Both the position numbers and the translations under genes were made by a program. Positions 37,795 to 49,505 of a stretch of DNA of 64,000 nt are shown here, piece by piece. The notes beneath the pieces are model-generated. The model did no database searches, was not told where the DNA came from, and saw nothing but the letters and a program-made list of their open reading frames with translations. This stretch comes from Symbiotaphrina buchneri (taxonomy: Eukaryota > Ascomycota > Symbiotaphrinales > Symbiotaphrinaceae), in the NCBI GenBank assembly GCA_001599915.1, contig BCIG01000016.1, positions 248,001-312,000 of the forward strand, in the 5' to 3' direction. Within the stretch, counting starts at the first letter, position 1; each line of letters starts with the position of its first letter.

Positions 37795-38920
37795 ATGGCG
37801 TCACCGGACCTCGATAGCTTGACTGAGATGGGGTTCGAGCGGGAGAAGGCAGAGTTAGCGCTCAAAGAATCTGGCAATCGTAGGTCAAGGTCCATGCTGA
37901 AGATGGTGAATCCTTGTTTCCCCAAGGGAGCTAATTTGCATGCTGTATAAAGTGCAGGGTGCCATAGAGTGGCTAGAGAAGTACCAGGATGAGTCTCTGG
38001 AGGACATACTAGCTGCGAGAAAGCAGCAAGGCGACGACGGTGCCGGTTCCGCAGAACAGCAGGAAGCAATGGCCAAAAGCTGGGTGTGCAAGGTATGCGG
38101 GAAACAACTCAGGAACCAAGATCAAGTGCAGTTCCACGCTATCAAAACGTACGCTTGGTCTCGTCCCGCCTCTCCCTCCTCAGGGCTGACCTTTTGGATT
38201 AGAGAACATGAGGAATTCGAAGAATCGACAAACGAGATGTCAGCACTAAGTGCGGAAGAGATACATGCAAAAATGGAGGCTGCCAAACGTAAGCTTGCCG
38301 AAAAGAGAGCACAGCAGGAAGAGGAAGAGAAGGAGGCCAGAAAGCGAAACGAGGTTCGTGAACAGCGGGCCTTGCGAATCAGCCCCTTCATTACTGACGA
38401 CATTCGATTCATGTAGGCTATTCGGCGCAAAAGTACGAAGGAGACGCAAGATATCAAAGAGGATCTGAAGAAGAAGGAACAGATGAAGGAAGCTGAAGCC
38501 AAGCGGCGAGAGAAGCAAGAGGAAATTGCGGCCAAGCAGCGAATTAGAGCCAAGATCGAGGCGGATAAGAACGAACGACGATTGAAAGCCGAAAAGGAAA
38601 AGGCCGAACGCGAAGGACGTATGCCAGCTAATGTTCCTCCGGCCGTCCCGACGTCCTCAGCTGGTCCGGCCACATCCAAGCCTGCTTCCGCATATACAGA
38701 AACCCGGTTGAGACTGCAGACAGCTTCTGGGAACATCCAAAAGTCATTCCCGGTGGAGACTACGCTTTTCGACGTGGCGGCCGCTCTCCAACATGACAAC
38801 GGACTGGAGGTGCAGAGTTTCACGCAGAACTTTCCGCGCAAAGTTTTTGACCGTGGCGACTTTGGACAGACGCTCAAGGAAGCAGGACTAGTTCCCAGCG
38901 CCGCTTTAATTGTGAGATGA
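37795..38920 (+). CDS. UBA-UBX domain protein (UBXN1/SAKS1-like)
   Basis: An adaptor that links ubiquitylated clients to the Cdc48/p97 ATPase. Four exons (37795-37879, 37953-38148, 38203-38353, 38417-38920) give exactly 311 residues. Order of parts: UBA domain (LTEMGFEREKAELALKESGN, LQGAIEWLEKY), a small zinc-finger-like segment (VCKVCGKQLRNQDQVQFHA), and a long charged coiled coil rich in Glu/Lys/Arg. A C-terminal UBX domain keeps the FPR loop (QNFPRKVF) that touches Cdc48. It ends GLVPSAALIVR. Intron 2 (38149-38202, 54 bases) is stop-free in frame. Confidence 0.93.
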
Positions 38921-39585
38921 CATCTCTCTTTGACTTGGGTATCGAAGTTGGTTGGATGGGGCACTGGCCGTGGATGCGAAAAAGCTATCACAAGCATCGA
39001 TAAAATCTGGTCCTTAGCATTGGATGAGCGGTGACTTTGAATGGGTAACACGGGCTTGTGATCGCTTCATGATACATTCTAAGTCGGAGATAGCTAAGGA
39101 TGGTGGCTCATCGCACTCGTCCTCGTCCAAAGTCTCTCGCGGAAAGGAAGAGGACTTGAGGTCACGTGATACCGTGCATGTTTGGCGAGGCGACCAAGGT
39201 ACCTCCGTACTCGTGCACGCGTAGCTGATATGTTTGTATCTGTACCTACCTTAAGTACCTTCGTACTGCGAACTACGTACCGTAAAGGGAGTGGGAAGCA
39301 CCTCAGGACTCCTGGTGTATCGTAGCTCTAGAGCACGAAGCACGAATACGGAACTCCTACCTTATCTGTCCGTACGCTGTCTTCCTCCTTTCGCATCTCT
39401 CACCACTATACTCTAGTCCTCCTGCGTACTCCTTCCCTGCCATCCTCGCAGTACTCCTTCGTACGAGTAGACGCGTCATGCTTGGCGACGCATGAACGAA
39501 ACGGGCGGTTATATTATCTATTGTTCTCGGGTGAGGAGGCGGGCTCATCCTCAGCCAGCTTCAGCGTCAATTTTGGCCTCGGACA
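38921..39585. promoter_or_regulatory. RAD52 upstream region
   Basis: Gap between the UBX gene and RAD52, both on the plus strand. A cluster at about 39,195-39,288 has CAAGGTACCTCCGTACTCG and GTACCTACCTTAAGTACCTT. A CT-rich stretch follows at 39,370-39,450. Confidence 0.5.
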
Positions 39586-41562
39586 ATGCCTGCGTAAGTG
39601 AGGCCCATGCGGCTACACCCATCATGCTCCTCTGAGACACACACGCAGGCCCGGCGACCAACACCGACCGTCGACGGTGGCGCTCAACCCGTTCGAGGAG
39701 CAGAAACCGCGGGTGAGCGAGTACACGGCACAGGAGATCGCGACACTGCAGAGTAGATTGGATAAACAACTCGGCCCAGAGTATATTTCATCCAGACCGG
39801 GCGCCAGTGGGCAGAAGGTTCACTACTTGGCGGCCGAGAAATGCATCAACCTGGCAAATGAGGTGTTCGGGTTCAATGGCTGGTCCTCAGCCATTCAGAA
39901 CATACAGATCGATTTCGTGAGGAAATCAGCTGTGCTCGTTCATCTTTCATTCTATCTAACTGGCCTAGGTCGACGAGAATCCGTCAGGGGGCAGGATCAG
40001 TCTAGGATTGTCTGTCATTGTGAGAGTCACGTTGAGAGATGGGACATTCCATGAGGTCCGCCCTACGCACGGTATCTTGCTGGACACTGGCTGATCGTAT
40101 GTAGGACATAGGTTATGGACACATTGAGAATTGCAAGGGAAAGGCTGCTGCCTTTGAGAAGGCCAAGAAGGAAGGTACGACAGATGCATTAAAGCGAGCT
40201 CTGCGCAATTTTGGGAACGTCCTAGGAAACTGCATCTATGACAAAGATTATCTGGCCAGGGTTACGAAGGTGAAAGTGGCGCCGGTAAGTGGTGATGGTC
40301 TTGCTGTGGACATGCACTTAGCCTTTTACAGTCGAAGTGGGATGCGGAGAACCTTCACAGGCATCCAGACTACGCGCCTTCGAAGAAGGATTTGTCCGGG
40401 CAAACAAAGACTGAGAGCAAGCCTGACGAGAAAATTAAAGCAGGTGAGTGCGGCCGTTCTCCAGCGTCATATCTACCTCGCTAACTCAGGGTCTTTAGCC
40501 GAAGCTGAAGATGAATTTGGCGGTAAGATGCATCAAGCCGCAGTACCAAGCCGCCGCACCTGCTGACAGGCTCACAGGGGATGTTTTTAGTGAAATGGAT
40601 TTCAATGGCAGCTACGACAGTGGTCTCACCAATCCGGATGAAGTCATTTTGGAGGCACCTGCATCGTCCGACCGAGCTCGGAATTCTCATGTGCCTGGAG
40701 CCTCTCTCCAGGTACAAGATGGGATCGATGCCAACGCTCCCACCACCGATCGTCGAGCTGGGCAGGCCAATTCAATTGCGCGCCTAAATGGTGGTATCGC
40801 CCCAAAACAGCGAAATCCAACCAGCAACATGGTTCAGACTCCGCAGCACGGCTCAATGGTGCCGCCGTCTAACACAACGGAAAGCCCAACCGTACAGAGA
40901 GGGCATCAAACCTATGCTCAACCCAATTCCTCGGACATCCGTTCAGGATCTAGTAATGCAACGGCCGGCCATATCTCGCCTACGAAACATCAGAAGGCAG
41001 CCCCCAGGGAAGAAGCGGATCTAAAATCGCCCGTGAAACGTGGCCCCGCTGTAGGGTTCTATACCGCTAGGGCCGCTGAGGCGCTTAGAGAACCTGGTGC
41101 AGCACCTACTGACGTGCCGCGATTCAATCTGCACCATGAGAGTCCTTCGATCAGGAGGACGAGTGGTGTAGACCATAACGTTTCCCGGCCGGTAGCCAGG
41201 GGAGCTCTGACCACTTCACCCTCACCATTAGCCCCCACGTCCAATACGTCGCTCAAAACGAATTACATCCAACCACAGATGGATAACACAAGAAGAATTG
41301 GAGTCCCTGGGGGGAGCACTCCACATCAAAACCGCACGATGTACCGGCCGCCTGGGCCTCCCCCGGCCAAGAGGCCTTTGGAGAACAATGCCGGCGCGTA
41401 AGAACTTCCATTTCCCGCCAACCGATAAATGCCGGGCATTTCACTGATTTTTTGGACTACAGGCCCTTAAGACCGCCGTTAGGAGATCTTCCGGCTGTTC
41501 AGCTTAATGTACCGCCAGACCGTATGGAGGAGCACAAGCGCATGAAATTTGGGAATGGGTAG
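39586..41562 (+). CDS. RAD52: DNA repair protein RAD52
   Basis: Mediates Rad51 loading and single-strand annealing in homologous recombination. The first exon has only 8 coding bases (39586-39593), and then exons start at 39649, 39969, 40105 and 40332. Two further junctions near 40,442 and 40,520 follow, and a last exon from 41,464 ends [11 protein letters not shown]. The conserved annealing domain fills the first 200 residues: [65 protein letters not shown] and [20 protein letters not shown]. The C-terminal half is a disordered, Pro/Ser/Asn-rich region, as in other fungal Rad52 proteins. No truncation seen. Confidence 0.96.
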
Positions 41563-41921
41563 TGATTAGAGGCATGTTATTTTCGGCCCGCACGGGAGGG
41601 GCATTGGTGCAAATTGGCTTGCTAGGAAGTTTAGGCGTTCGGAATCATCTCAGACTCCAATTTGCCGATTGCTGGCTATCGGCGCAAAACCTTGGGGATT
41701 TGGCAAGAAGGGCTGCATCACTTGCAAGGGCTCCTCGTAGATGGCATGAATTGCTAGCATCATTATCCTCAGTCACGGCTTTCGTAAAGGCCGACCAAGT
41801 GCGATGTGACGGGGAAACAGTCAGACATTATCTGTTAATGATTACACTGAAATGAGATCCCTCCGCAGTGATCAGAACATAGTACACCCTATTCATTTAC
41901 GATAGGTCCGAGCATCCATAA
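41563..41921. other. Convergent gap, nothing recognised
   Basis: Short gap between RAD52 and the next minus-strand gene. It holds only 3' flanks and no AAGGTA/TACCTT words. Confidence 0.5.
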
Positions 41922-43947
41922 TTAACGGGGGCTCCCCATTGCTGATTTGCCAGAGATCTTCGCCGGCGTTGGGTCTGCGTATCTTGATGACATCAGTCCA
42001 TTCCCTTGTACCAGCTTGATAGTCTTGTTGGGCGACAGCTGTCTCAATGATGTCGGCTGGCTTGCGGAAGAAGATGCGGACGTCGCATATTTCGACTGAG
42101 AGAGTCCAGATCGCTCAATAACTTTGGATCCTGTAGAGCGGGATACATCAGAGTGAGGGGCGTTTTCATACGTGCTTTCAGCTGTGCTTTGACGCCTGTC
42201 CTCCGAAAGCGTCTGGAATGAAACTCTAGAGGAGCTCTTTGGGGTGCTGTCAAAGTTTGCCATCGGTTCTGAGCTGGATTTAGTGGCTTTTGTCTTCGTG
42301 CGTTGATCCGTGGACGAGGGCGTTGATGTCAGCCTTCGGATGTTCAAGTCCGTAATGCCTTTCAAAAAAGATGTCGATAAGGAAGCTACCATGCCTTCGT
42401 TGGGACGAAGGGCAACAAGCCCTCCTGCTTCGTAGATCAGGCGGGGAACTTGTTTGGGCTCACGAATCTGTAACTCTTTAACATCTTTGATCAGGTTATC
42501 TATCATAACCCTGGTTTCTTGTACTTGGGCTGGATCCATTGGAACGAGCTCGGTATCCGTCTCCGTGTTAGACAATTGTCCACCATCTGGTCCTTCAGGG
42601 TCGGCAAAGACGGAACGGATCCTTAGGCTTAATGTGTCAATGCTTGCCAATACATGATGTGCTAGCTCGCCAGACAGCTTGGAGGGCGTCTCGATTGACA
42701 AGGCTTCATCAATAAGACCGACCAGATGACGTGTGTCGGAAACAATTGACGCCTCTGTATCCTCTTCAAATGATAGTGGTCCAGCTGAGTTGAAATCCAA
42801 GTTCACTAGATCGTGTGTATATGTCCTCTGGTTATCATCGCCATGACTGGAAGACTCTCTCGCGTCAAGGGTGATGAGATAAGTATCCTTCCAGCTCTGC
42901 GATGCGCTGCTGGGGAAGGTAGCTAATTCTGGACCGGCGGGCAACCTTGCGTCGGACATCCCAACAGCAATACCTTGTGGCAGGGAGGACTGTGCCGTAC
43001 TATTGTCTTCATCTGTTGGGTGATCAATCTGCTTCTGTCTCAGCACTCCATCATTCCTGTTCATAGAAGAAGTCGAATCGACCAATGGAGGCGCCTTCTC
43101 CAATTGCAGTGTGGAGAGCTGTTGGTCCGCATATTTGGATTGACCCAGCGAGCTATTGCGAACAGACAACATGAAGTCTTCCGGCGAGGCCAGAACTCCG
43201 GTGGGCAGCCTATGGAAGCATTCAACTACAAATCATTTGGGATAGAAAGATATAGTCAAAAACGTACGGTTGTCTGGGAGGGCCTCGGGCAACTGCCCGC
43301 CCAGGCGGCCTTCTTTCCGACTTGGAAGACTTCAGAACGGGTGTCACCGTGACGTTGAGTGGGAGTTGTGGCATTCTTGCAATACGATCTGTTCGATGTG
43401 ACCTCGGATGGTGCATGCTATGGGTCGGAACATTGCTAGGTGACGCGAATGCCACGCTGCGGTCGACGCTTTGAACGGCCTTGGGCCTTATTCTTCGCTG
43501 TCTCCTTTCTGCGCCGGCCAAGCTGGCCTTCAGATTCCGTATTGGAGCGAGGTTGGCCTGGAGTCTGACCCTGTGGGACTGGCCTTCGTTCATGGAATCC
43601 AAGAGCTCAGCTTCATCATCTGGTTTGAAAAGGCTGATATCTGGAATTGGAGTACGTCAGTTGCCCGTCACACCATCATCATAGGCAACTCCTCACCTTT
43701 CCAGGCAGCGGTCAGACCGGCATTGGCTTGTCGCATTTTATTCTCATTCGAGCCCTGGATATTTGCACGTTTGCTCGCCTCAAGCAGAGCATGATCGACA
43801 TGCACCCGCGCACCCTCCAGCGCAAGGGCTTCGCGAGCCGTAACACCAAGGTCTCGCTATTCAGGGTCAGAAAGGAGGCCGTGATGGTATCAAAGTCTGT
43901 TCGGGCGGGAATACCTCATACACCGCTCTGTCATATGCAGTGGCCAT
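41922..43947 (-). CDS. Uncharacterised protein with repeated QSKYA-type motif
   Basis: I do not recognise the family. Four exons can be read: 43947-43924 (MATAYDRA), 43856-43697 (LGVTAREALALEGARVHVDH), one from DISLFKPDDEAELLDSM to PRQP, and the long last exon. All three introns are canonical. The protein is about 590 residues, mostly hydrophilic. A basic Pro/Arg block (KSERRPPGRAVARGPPRQP) is followed by a helical central region (LVGLIDEALSIETPSKLSGE) and a Ser-rich tail. Three copies of a short motif occur: LGQSKYAD, GLSQSKYAT and GLMSSRYAD, one mid-protein and two at the C-terminus. It has no membrane span. A cytoskeletal or scaffold role is possible but not shown. Confidence 0.7.
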
Positions 43948-44891
43948 GGCCTAAGTGCTTGAAGGCCTAGTTGGCAATCTGGCAGTAGTGAAATCAAGGC
44001 CGCGTCGCCACAGGTGGGGGAAGGAGATGTAAGATGACGCGTCGAGACGCGACCGGTCAATCAGCCCCTCGGCCGTTGTTGAGGTTGGTAGATGATTGGC
44101 TTTGGATCACTAGGGGAAGCCAAACGAGAAGATAGTTGAGGGATAATGACGGGAGATGACAGACAAAAGCGCCGCTAAGGCAAGCGTTGGCAGGGAAGGA
44201 AAAGAAGAGAAGACAGAAAGAGAGGAAGGAGAGGAAGGAGACATGAATGAATGAGGTGGTAGGAGAAGGTGCAACACGGCTCACGCCAACGTGAACTGTC
44301 AGGGAACGTCGATTTTGGTTGCACTGGCGACACTGAAGCCTGCCTTGTTCTGCGGAACCTACATTCACGGTGGAACTTATTTGACCTCTAAGGGCTGCCT
44401 GGCCACGCCGCCCTCTTTCTGGTCTTCTATCTTCATCTTCAGCTCTATCTTCGTTCTCCCGCCCAGGCCCGACCATGCTTTCATCCTTTTCCACCACTTT
44501 AGACTCAATGCAGACACAGCGCTTTATGCATCATTCCTAGACCTCTCGTCAAGCCAAGACTGCCCCAGGACAACATGTGTGGCCAAAGCCCACCATTGTT
44601 GTCGGGGGAACATCATGCTTCATGAAATGCATACTTACGTTTTATATGGATGTCTGCTTCGCCCTGGCCCATCTCATATGCCGTCACTTCACGACATGTT
44701 ATACGTCGTTCTGTGTCTTGCCACGCCTGTCATTCCCAGCGAACCTCGGAGATTGTGGACTGGACTGGGTGCAGTTGGCTTGACCGTTGGACCGTTCATT
44801 GAGCTCGACCACAAGACCGCCTTCAGGCTTCAGGGTCACCTCTGCATCACCAGTCAACAGGTCCCGACCCCACCGTCGTCTACATCTTTGT
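43948..44891. other. Gap without the promoter word cluster
   Basis: Upstream of the 41,922-43,947 gene and downstream of the AVT gene. On the plus strand a purine tract (AAAAGAAGAGAAGACAGAAA and on, 44,199-44,241) makes a CT-rich tract on the coding strand. No AAGGTA/TACCTT cluster is present, unlike most other promoter gaps. Open frames here look spurious. Confidence 0.5.
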
Positions 44892-46976
44892 TCAGCGGAT
44901 GACTTTGTAAGGGGGCATGCAGGAAAGCGCACTTTGTATCATCTTCCACACCGCTTGGACAAGACTGATACCGAGAACCACAAACCCAAAACCAATGCAG
45001 AGGAACGCAGGAAACCACATCCAGCTTCTGGTGCTCAGTTTCACATAGCAGAGAGGTGGCAGGATATACGCAAGTGCGCACGCACTCGTGGCACCAACAA
45101 GTTCAAAGACAGCACCCAGGTCGCAAGTCAACAGAGATAGCGTCATGGCCCCGAACACCAGAGCAGAGGTGAATACGAGATGGCGCGTCATCTTCCACGG
45201 TTCATCAGGAAAGAAGTAATTAGTCATCACCTCACGGCAAACAAACGCTTCTAGAGGGAGCGTCGTGAGCATATTGAGTCCAAAACAGCTAAGCAATATC
45301 AGCAACGACTCCGCTGGGACGGCATGGGCGACCCTTACATGCGGGCAATATTCACCATTATGTTATCTGATGGAAAGTTGTTGAGAACATTTCCCTTTGT
45401 ATCACTGCCAAAGGTTAGAAATCCGGCCAGAGCCATGGTCATGCAAGCAATCATTGATATGCCGGTCGAGTAATGAGTGACACGACTGAAGCGATCCAGT
45501 GTTGGTTTTCTGAGCGAGCCGTATATAAGCAAGCTGTTATGGTCTGCCGACTCAATCAGCAACGAGCGTTGCTATGGTCCAGAAGTACATACGGCAAACG
45601 AAAGCTGTAACATATTCAGACTAGGTAGTCACAGCAAGGCGGGGGTTTGAAGCAGCCCTACCAAAAGAGATCACGCCTATTGCCCCAAAAATACCAGGTC
45701 TGATCAGCAATGAGCCTTCCACCCGGCCTTTCATGTCCTTCGGTATTCGAACACTCTGTGTCACTACCGCCACTAAAATAATGAGCATGCTAACAAGAGC
45801 TAAACTGCTCGCTTTGGCAAGCTGAGAGTTCTCAGCATATGGCCAGGTAGTAGTAGCAGACGGTCCAGGATTAAGATAAGAGCCTTCATACCTTCGCAAT
45901 GTCGCGATACAAGGACAAGGGGTAAGAAACGCCCAGGATGAGTATGACAATGACGGCTCGGCGGTCCATCAGAAGCCAAAGGAGAGACCTCTCTCTAAGG
46001 GAGGGAAAGACAGCGGCCATCACATGAGGAATTGTATCGCCCACGATGATGCAAAAAGCAATCATACCGCCGAAAGCACTAGATCCCTCTGGTGTTAGAC
46101 GGATACGGCTGCATAACTGAGCAATGCATAGTGACATACAACGCCCACTGGGCAATCTGCGGGACTGGTCAGGATAACTTTCACAGCGACACAGGCACTT
46201 CACGGGCTCACAGATATGGCAATGAGACCCGGTTTGCCGAAGCAGTGTTCCACTGTAGCTTGAAACGAGTTCGCACCGCTCAGCTTGGAGTTGACTACGA
46301 TCAACCGGATGGTCCAGTCCACCTGTGCAAATGTATGAGGAAAAGCCATTATTTGTGAGTTCCGCAACTAGTACCACATACAGTGATAGTCAAAGATACC
46401 AGGAGGACTAAGCCTGTGACGAGTCCGGCCTGCCGGAATGCATAAGGCTGGCCTGGGAAGACTGTTAGTCGCAGTGGGAGCACCGAGGCACACAGCAAAT
46501 GCAAGTCCGTACCAATGATCCCTGCTCCACTGAAAACGCGCAAGAGATCAACAACTGCTTGCTTGGCATGGCCGGTGTCTGTGCTCTTACATGATACTGT
46601 TGGCCATGTTCATGAAGGCGCTCTTCATGCCACTCTTCGGCCTGGCATCTTCTAATTGCTCCTCGGCGTTGAATCGAAAGTCCGATAAGGCCAGCGTCAC
46701 ACTAGGCGCCTCCAATTCCGTCAACAGCGGTGTCCTGTGCGTGGTGAAATCTCCACTGCGTCTGGCAGTCCCATCATCATCCATGACGAAATCCTCTGCC
46801 TGGATCCATGACGGGGGGTCAGAAGACAATGCGGGGCTTGAACGGTTGTCGACGTGATCAGGGTCATCACGGACGGGATCCTGATTTCGCATAGGGAGAT
46901 GTTGAGCGTCTCCCTCGTCCGCGTCACTCTCGAGCACGAACATGCCGCTGTCATGGCCAGAAGAGGCTCTTGCCAT
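44892..46976 (-). CDS. Vacuolar amino-acid transporter, AVT (AAAP/SLC38) type
   Basis: A polytopic amino-acid/proton carrier of the vacuolar AVT group. A long acidic cytosolic N-terminus (MARASSGHDSGMFVLESDAD) precedes the first helix, whose signature is split over three exons: MANSI, then IGAGIIG, then QPYAFRQAGLVTGLVLL. Further spans include AFCIIVGDTIPHVMAAVFP, AVIVILILGVSYPLSLYRDI, IACMTMALAGFLTFGS, LNMLTTLPLEAFVCREVM and PAFLCIGFGFVVLGISLVQA. At least seven introns are needed. Substrate cannot be named from sequence. Orthology to yeast Avt2, Avt5 or Avt6 is plausible. The stop at 44892 follows KVIR. Confidence 0.88.
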
Positions 46977-47693
46977 AGTATCATATCATGGTTCTATCGG
47001 TTTCAAGAGAGCTACCACCGAAGATAAAGGTACCGGTATGTGGGTATAATTCGCTGCTGTCGAGGTGCGAGGATTATTGGTTGTTAAGATAAGGATTAAG
47101 ATTAAGAACGACACGCTAGCTTAGGTCCGTCCGTGCTCGGACAGTTAAAGGTCCACGGGTACAAGCTGTACCTTGCATAAGGTATCTGACCTAAGGTATC
47201 TTTATCCACCTCGTACCCTTCCCTCCTTCCCTCCTTTCCACTGCTCTCCCTCCTCTCCCTCCTCTCCTCTTCTTCCTTCGCACATCCCGCCCATTCCTTT
47301 GCAGTTTGCTCCAGACTGCGTCCACTCATTCGTCGCTTGGTCTGCATCTGTCCCCAGCCTTCCTTTCCCACTTTTTTTTGCTTTTGGGGAGTCCGATCCC
47401 AAGTATCGATGTGTCTTAGTTGCTGCTGTTTGCCCTCACGTCGTGCGGTGGACCTCTGCTCCAGTGTGTATAGCTACGGATCGTCGACTCGCGGGGCTGG
47501 CCCTCGTCACGACTGCGTCTGAAGCGTCGAATTGTGTGATAACATTCGTGCAGTGAAGCTTCCCGTCACAGTGAACGCCAACATATCACCGTTGCCCCTT
47601 CTTCAATGTGCTCTTGGCCGTCCTTGAACATCAACAGGCTGTATTTCTACACGCATTTTGAAGTAGACATCGCTGCAGCATCTGTACTGTAAT
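46977..47693. promoter_or_regulatory. Divergent promoter, AVT / aspartic protease
   Basis: AAAGGTACCGGTATG at about 47,028 and GACCTAAGGTATC near 47,188 represent the word family. A strong CT-rich tract covers 47,206-47,300, on the coding strand of the protease. No gene is seen. Confidence 0.5.
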
Positions 47694-49505
47694 ATGCACG
47701 TCAATCCTTGCGTACTAATACTCTTCTTCTCTTCATGGACATCTGCATTCTACATATACAGACCGGATCCCGCCTCTGGTGCGGCGAGCAATAGTAGTGA
47801 TGCACTTGCTGGTCGATTGAAACGAGCTGTGTCATACGTCTGGAAGAGGTATGCCGCCAGCACGGTCACATACGGGGATCCCACCAAGATTCCGACCCTT
47901 CTGATCAGACGTAATGTATCCAATGTGAGTCTCGCCGTAACCTATCCTGAGAGTACACTCTGATTCGCCTGACTAGCCCGATGACCACCCTCACATCCGG
48001 AATATCAAAGAAGCGAACCATGTCGTCCGAAAATACCGGAAGAGGGGAATACCAGGCCCCGACATAGACGCTGGGGCAGCGTTGGCGAAGATGTTAGACT
48101 TGTTAGCCGGTCCTTCTCCCGTGAAGCGGGATAATGCGTACAGTATCGTCAGCGCCTCAAAGCCATCTCAGACACAAAGTATGCCGGTCGACGAGGACGG
48201 AATGGACTATTCTTATTTCGCCTCGGTCCTTGCCGGCTCACCTGGCAAGTCCCTCTACATGCTGATAGATACTGGATCCGCGAATACGTGGGTCATGGGC
48301 GCAGATTGTACGGCCAGGGCATGCAATGCACATAGCACCTATGGCCCGACGGACTCCACCACTCTGGTTGTTACTGCCGATACTTGGAATGTGACATATG
48401 GGACTGGGACTGTAAGTGGGGTCGTGGTGAACGACACACTCTCTTTTGCTGGTCTATCGCTGCCAGTTGGGTTTGGTTCGGCTTCTGAGGTTTCCGATGA
48501 ATTCCTGGATTTTCCCCAGGATGGGATTCTCGGGTTGGCCAAGCCTCAGTCCAACAACATGAATGCTGCATCAGTTATGCAGTCTGTGGCCGAGAAGAAA
48601 CTGTTGAGTTCCAACTTGATTGGCGTACATCTTCAGCGCAATTCGGACGGTGGCACCGATGGCGAGATCAATTTCGGCGCATGGGACAAGACCAAGTTTA
48701 GCGGCGATCTCTCGTGGACCAAGTCAGTCTCGCAGGCTGGCCTCTGGGAGCTACCCGTCGATGCTGGAATTGCTGGTGAGGAGGGAAAGTTCGAAGGGAA
48801 AACGGCTATCATAGACACCGGCACATCGTTCGTCTTGATGCCTCCAGATGACGCCGATCAGCTGCTCTCCAACTTTCCCGGGGTGCAACAGAATGGCGAG
48901 ACGTTTGAACTCCCGTGCACGGCGACTACGCCTATTCAATTCACATTCTCAGGGGTGACTTATAATGTCTCATCACAAGATTACCTCGGGCAGCCAGTCA
49001 GCGGTGGCATGTGTTCCAGTAATATTATTAGCCGGCAAACATTCGGGTTGGATCAGTGGTTGCTCGGCGACGTCTTCCTGAAGAACGTCTACACGGTGTT
49101 TGATTACGACCAGGATCGAGTCGGTAAGTGGCAGGAAATCGCAGGTACAGCTGGACAGACGCTCATGTTCTGGTAGGCTTCGGAATCAAGGGTGTGGCAC
49201 TGTCCTCTAGTTCCTCTACTTCCTCCACGGTCACCGGGTCATCCCAGAGCACAACGACCGCCGTAGAAGCGAGCCAAGACGCAGCCAGATCATCCACCAC
49301 TTCGGGCGGCCGCATGCCGTCCCAAACCTCGTCGACGACGGCGCCATCAGCATCTTCCGAAACGACTTCGTCAGCGACAAGTGCCTCCAAATCCGCAGCG
49401 GGCCCGGCAACAGCAACGGCAACGGCAGCATCTAGCGCGAAGCGATCGCGACCATATCTCGGCGGGGTCGCTCTGCTTGCGGTTCTCAGTTGTGTTTGCC
49501 AATAA
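47694..49505 (+). CDS. Secreted, probably GPI-anchored aspartic protease (family A1)
   Basis: A pepsin-type endopeptidase of the cell surface. Three exons (47694-47924, 47977-49123, 49177-49505) give 568 residues. It has a signal peptide (PCVLILFFSSWTSAF). The long propeptide carries several dibasic kexin sites (LKRA, WKRY, RKRG), the last being PVKRDNAYS just before the mature enzyme. Both catalytic motifs are intact: IDTGSANTWVM and IDTGTSFVLM. The flap region TYGTGTVSG is also present. After the catalytic domain comes a Ser/Thr/Ala-rich stalk, then a hydrophobic C-terminus (YLGGVALLAVLSCVCQ) that looks like a GPI signal. This matches fungal yapsin/OpsB-like layout. Confidence 0.92.

Noticed and set aside
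44291-44902. 203-codon open frame on the plus strand
   Set aside because: No domain, no hydrophobic or compositional pattern of a real protein, rich in Cys/His/Pro by chance. It overlaps the 3' end of the AVT gene and lies in its antisense flank.
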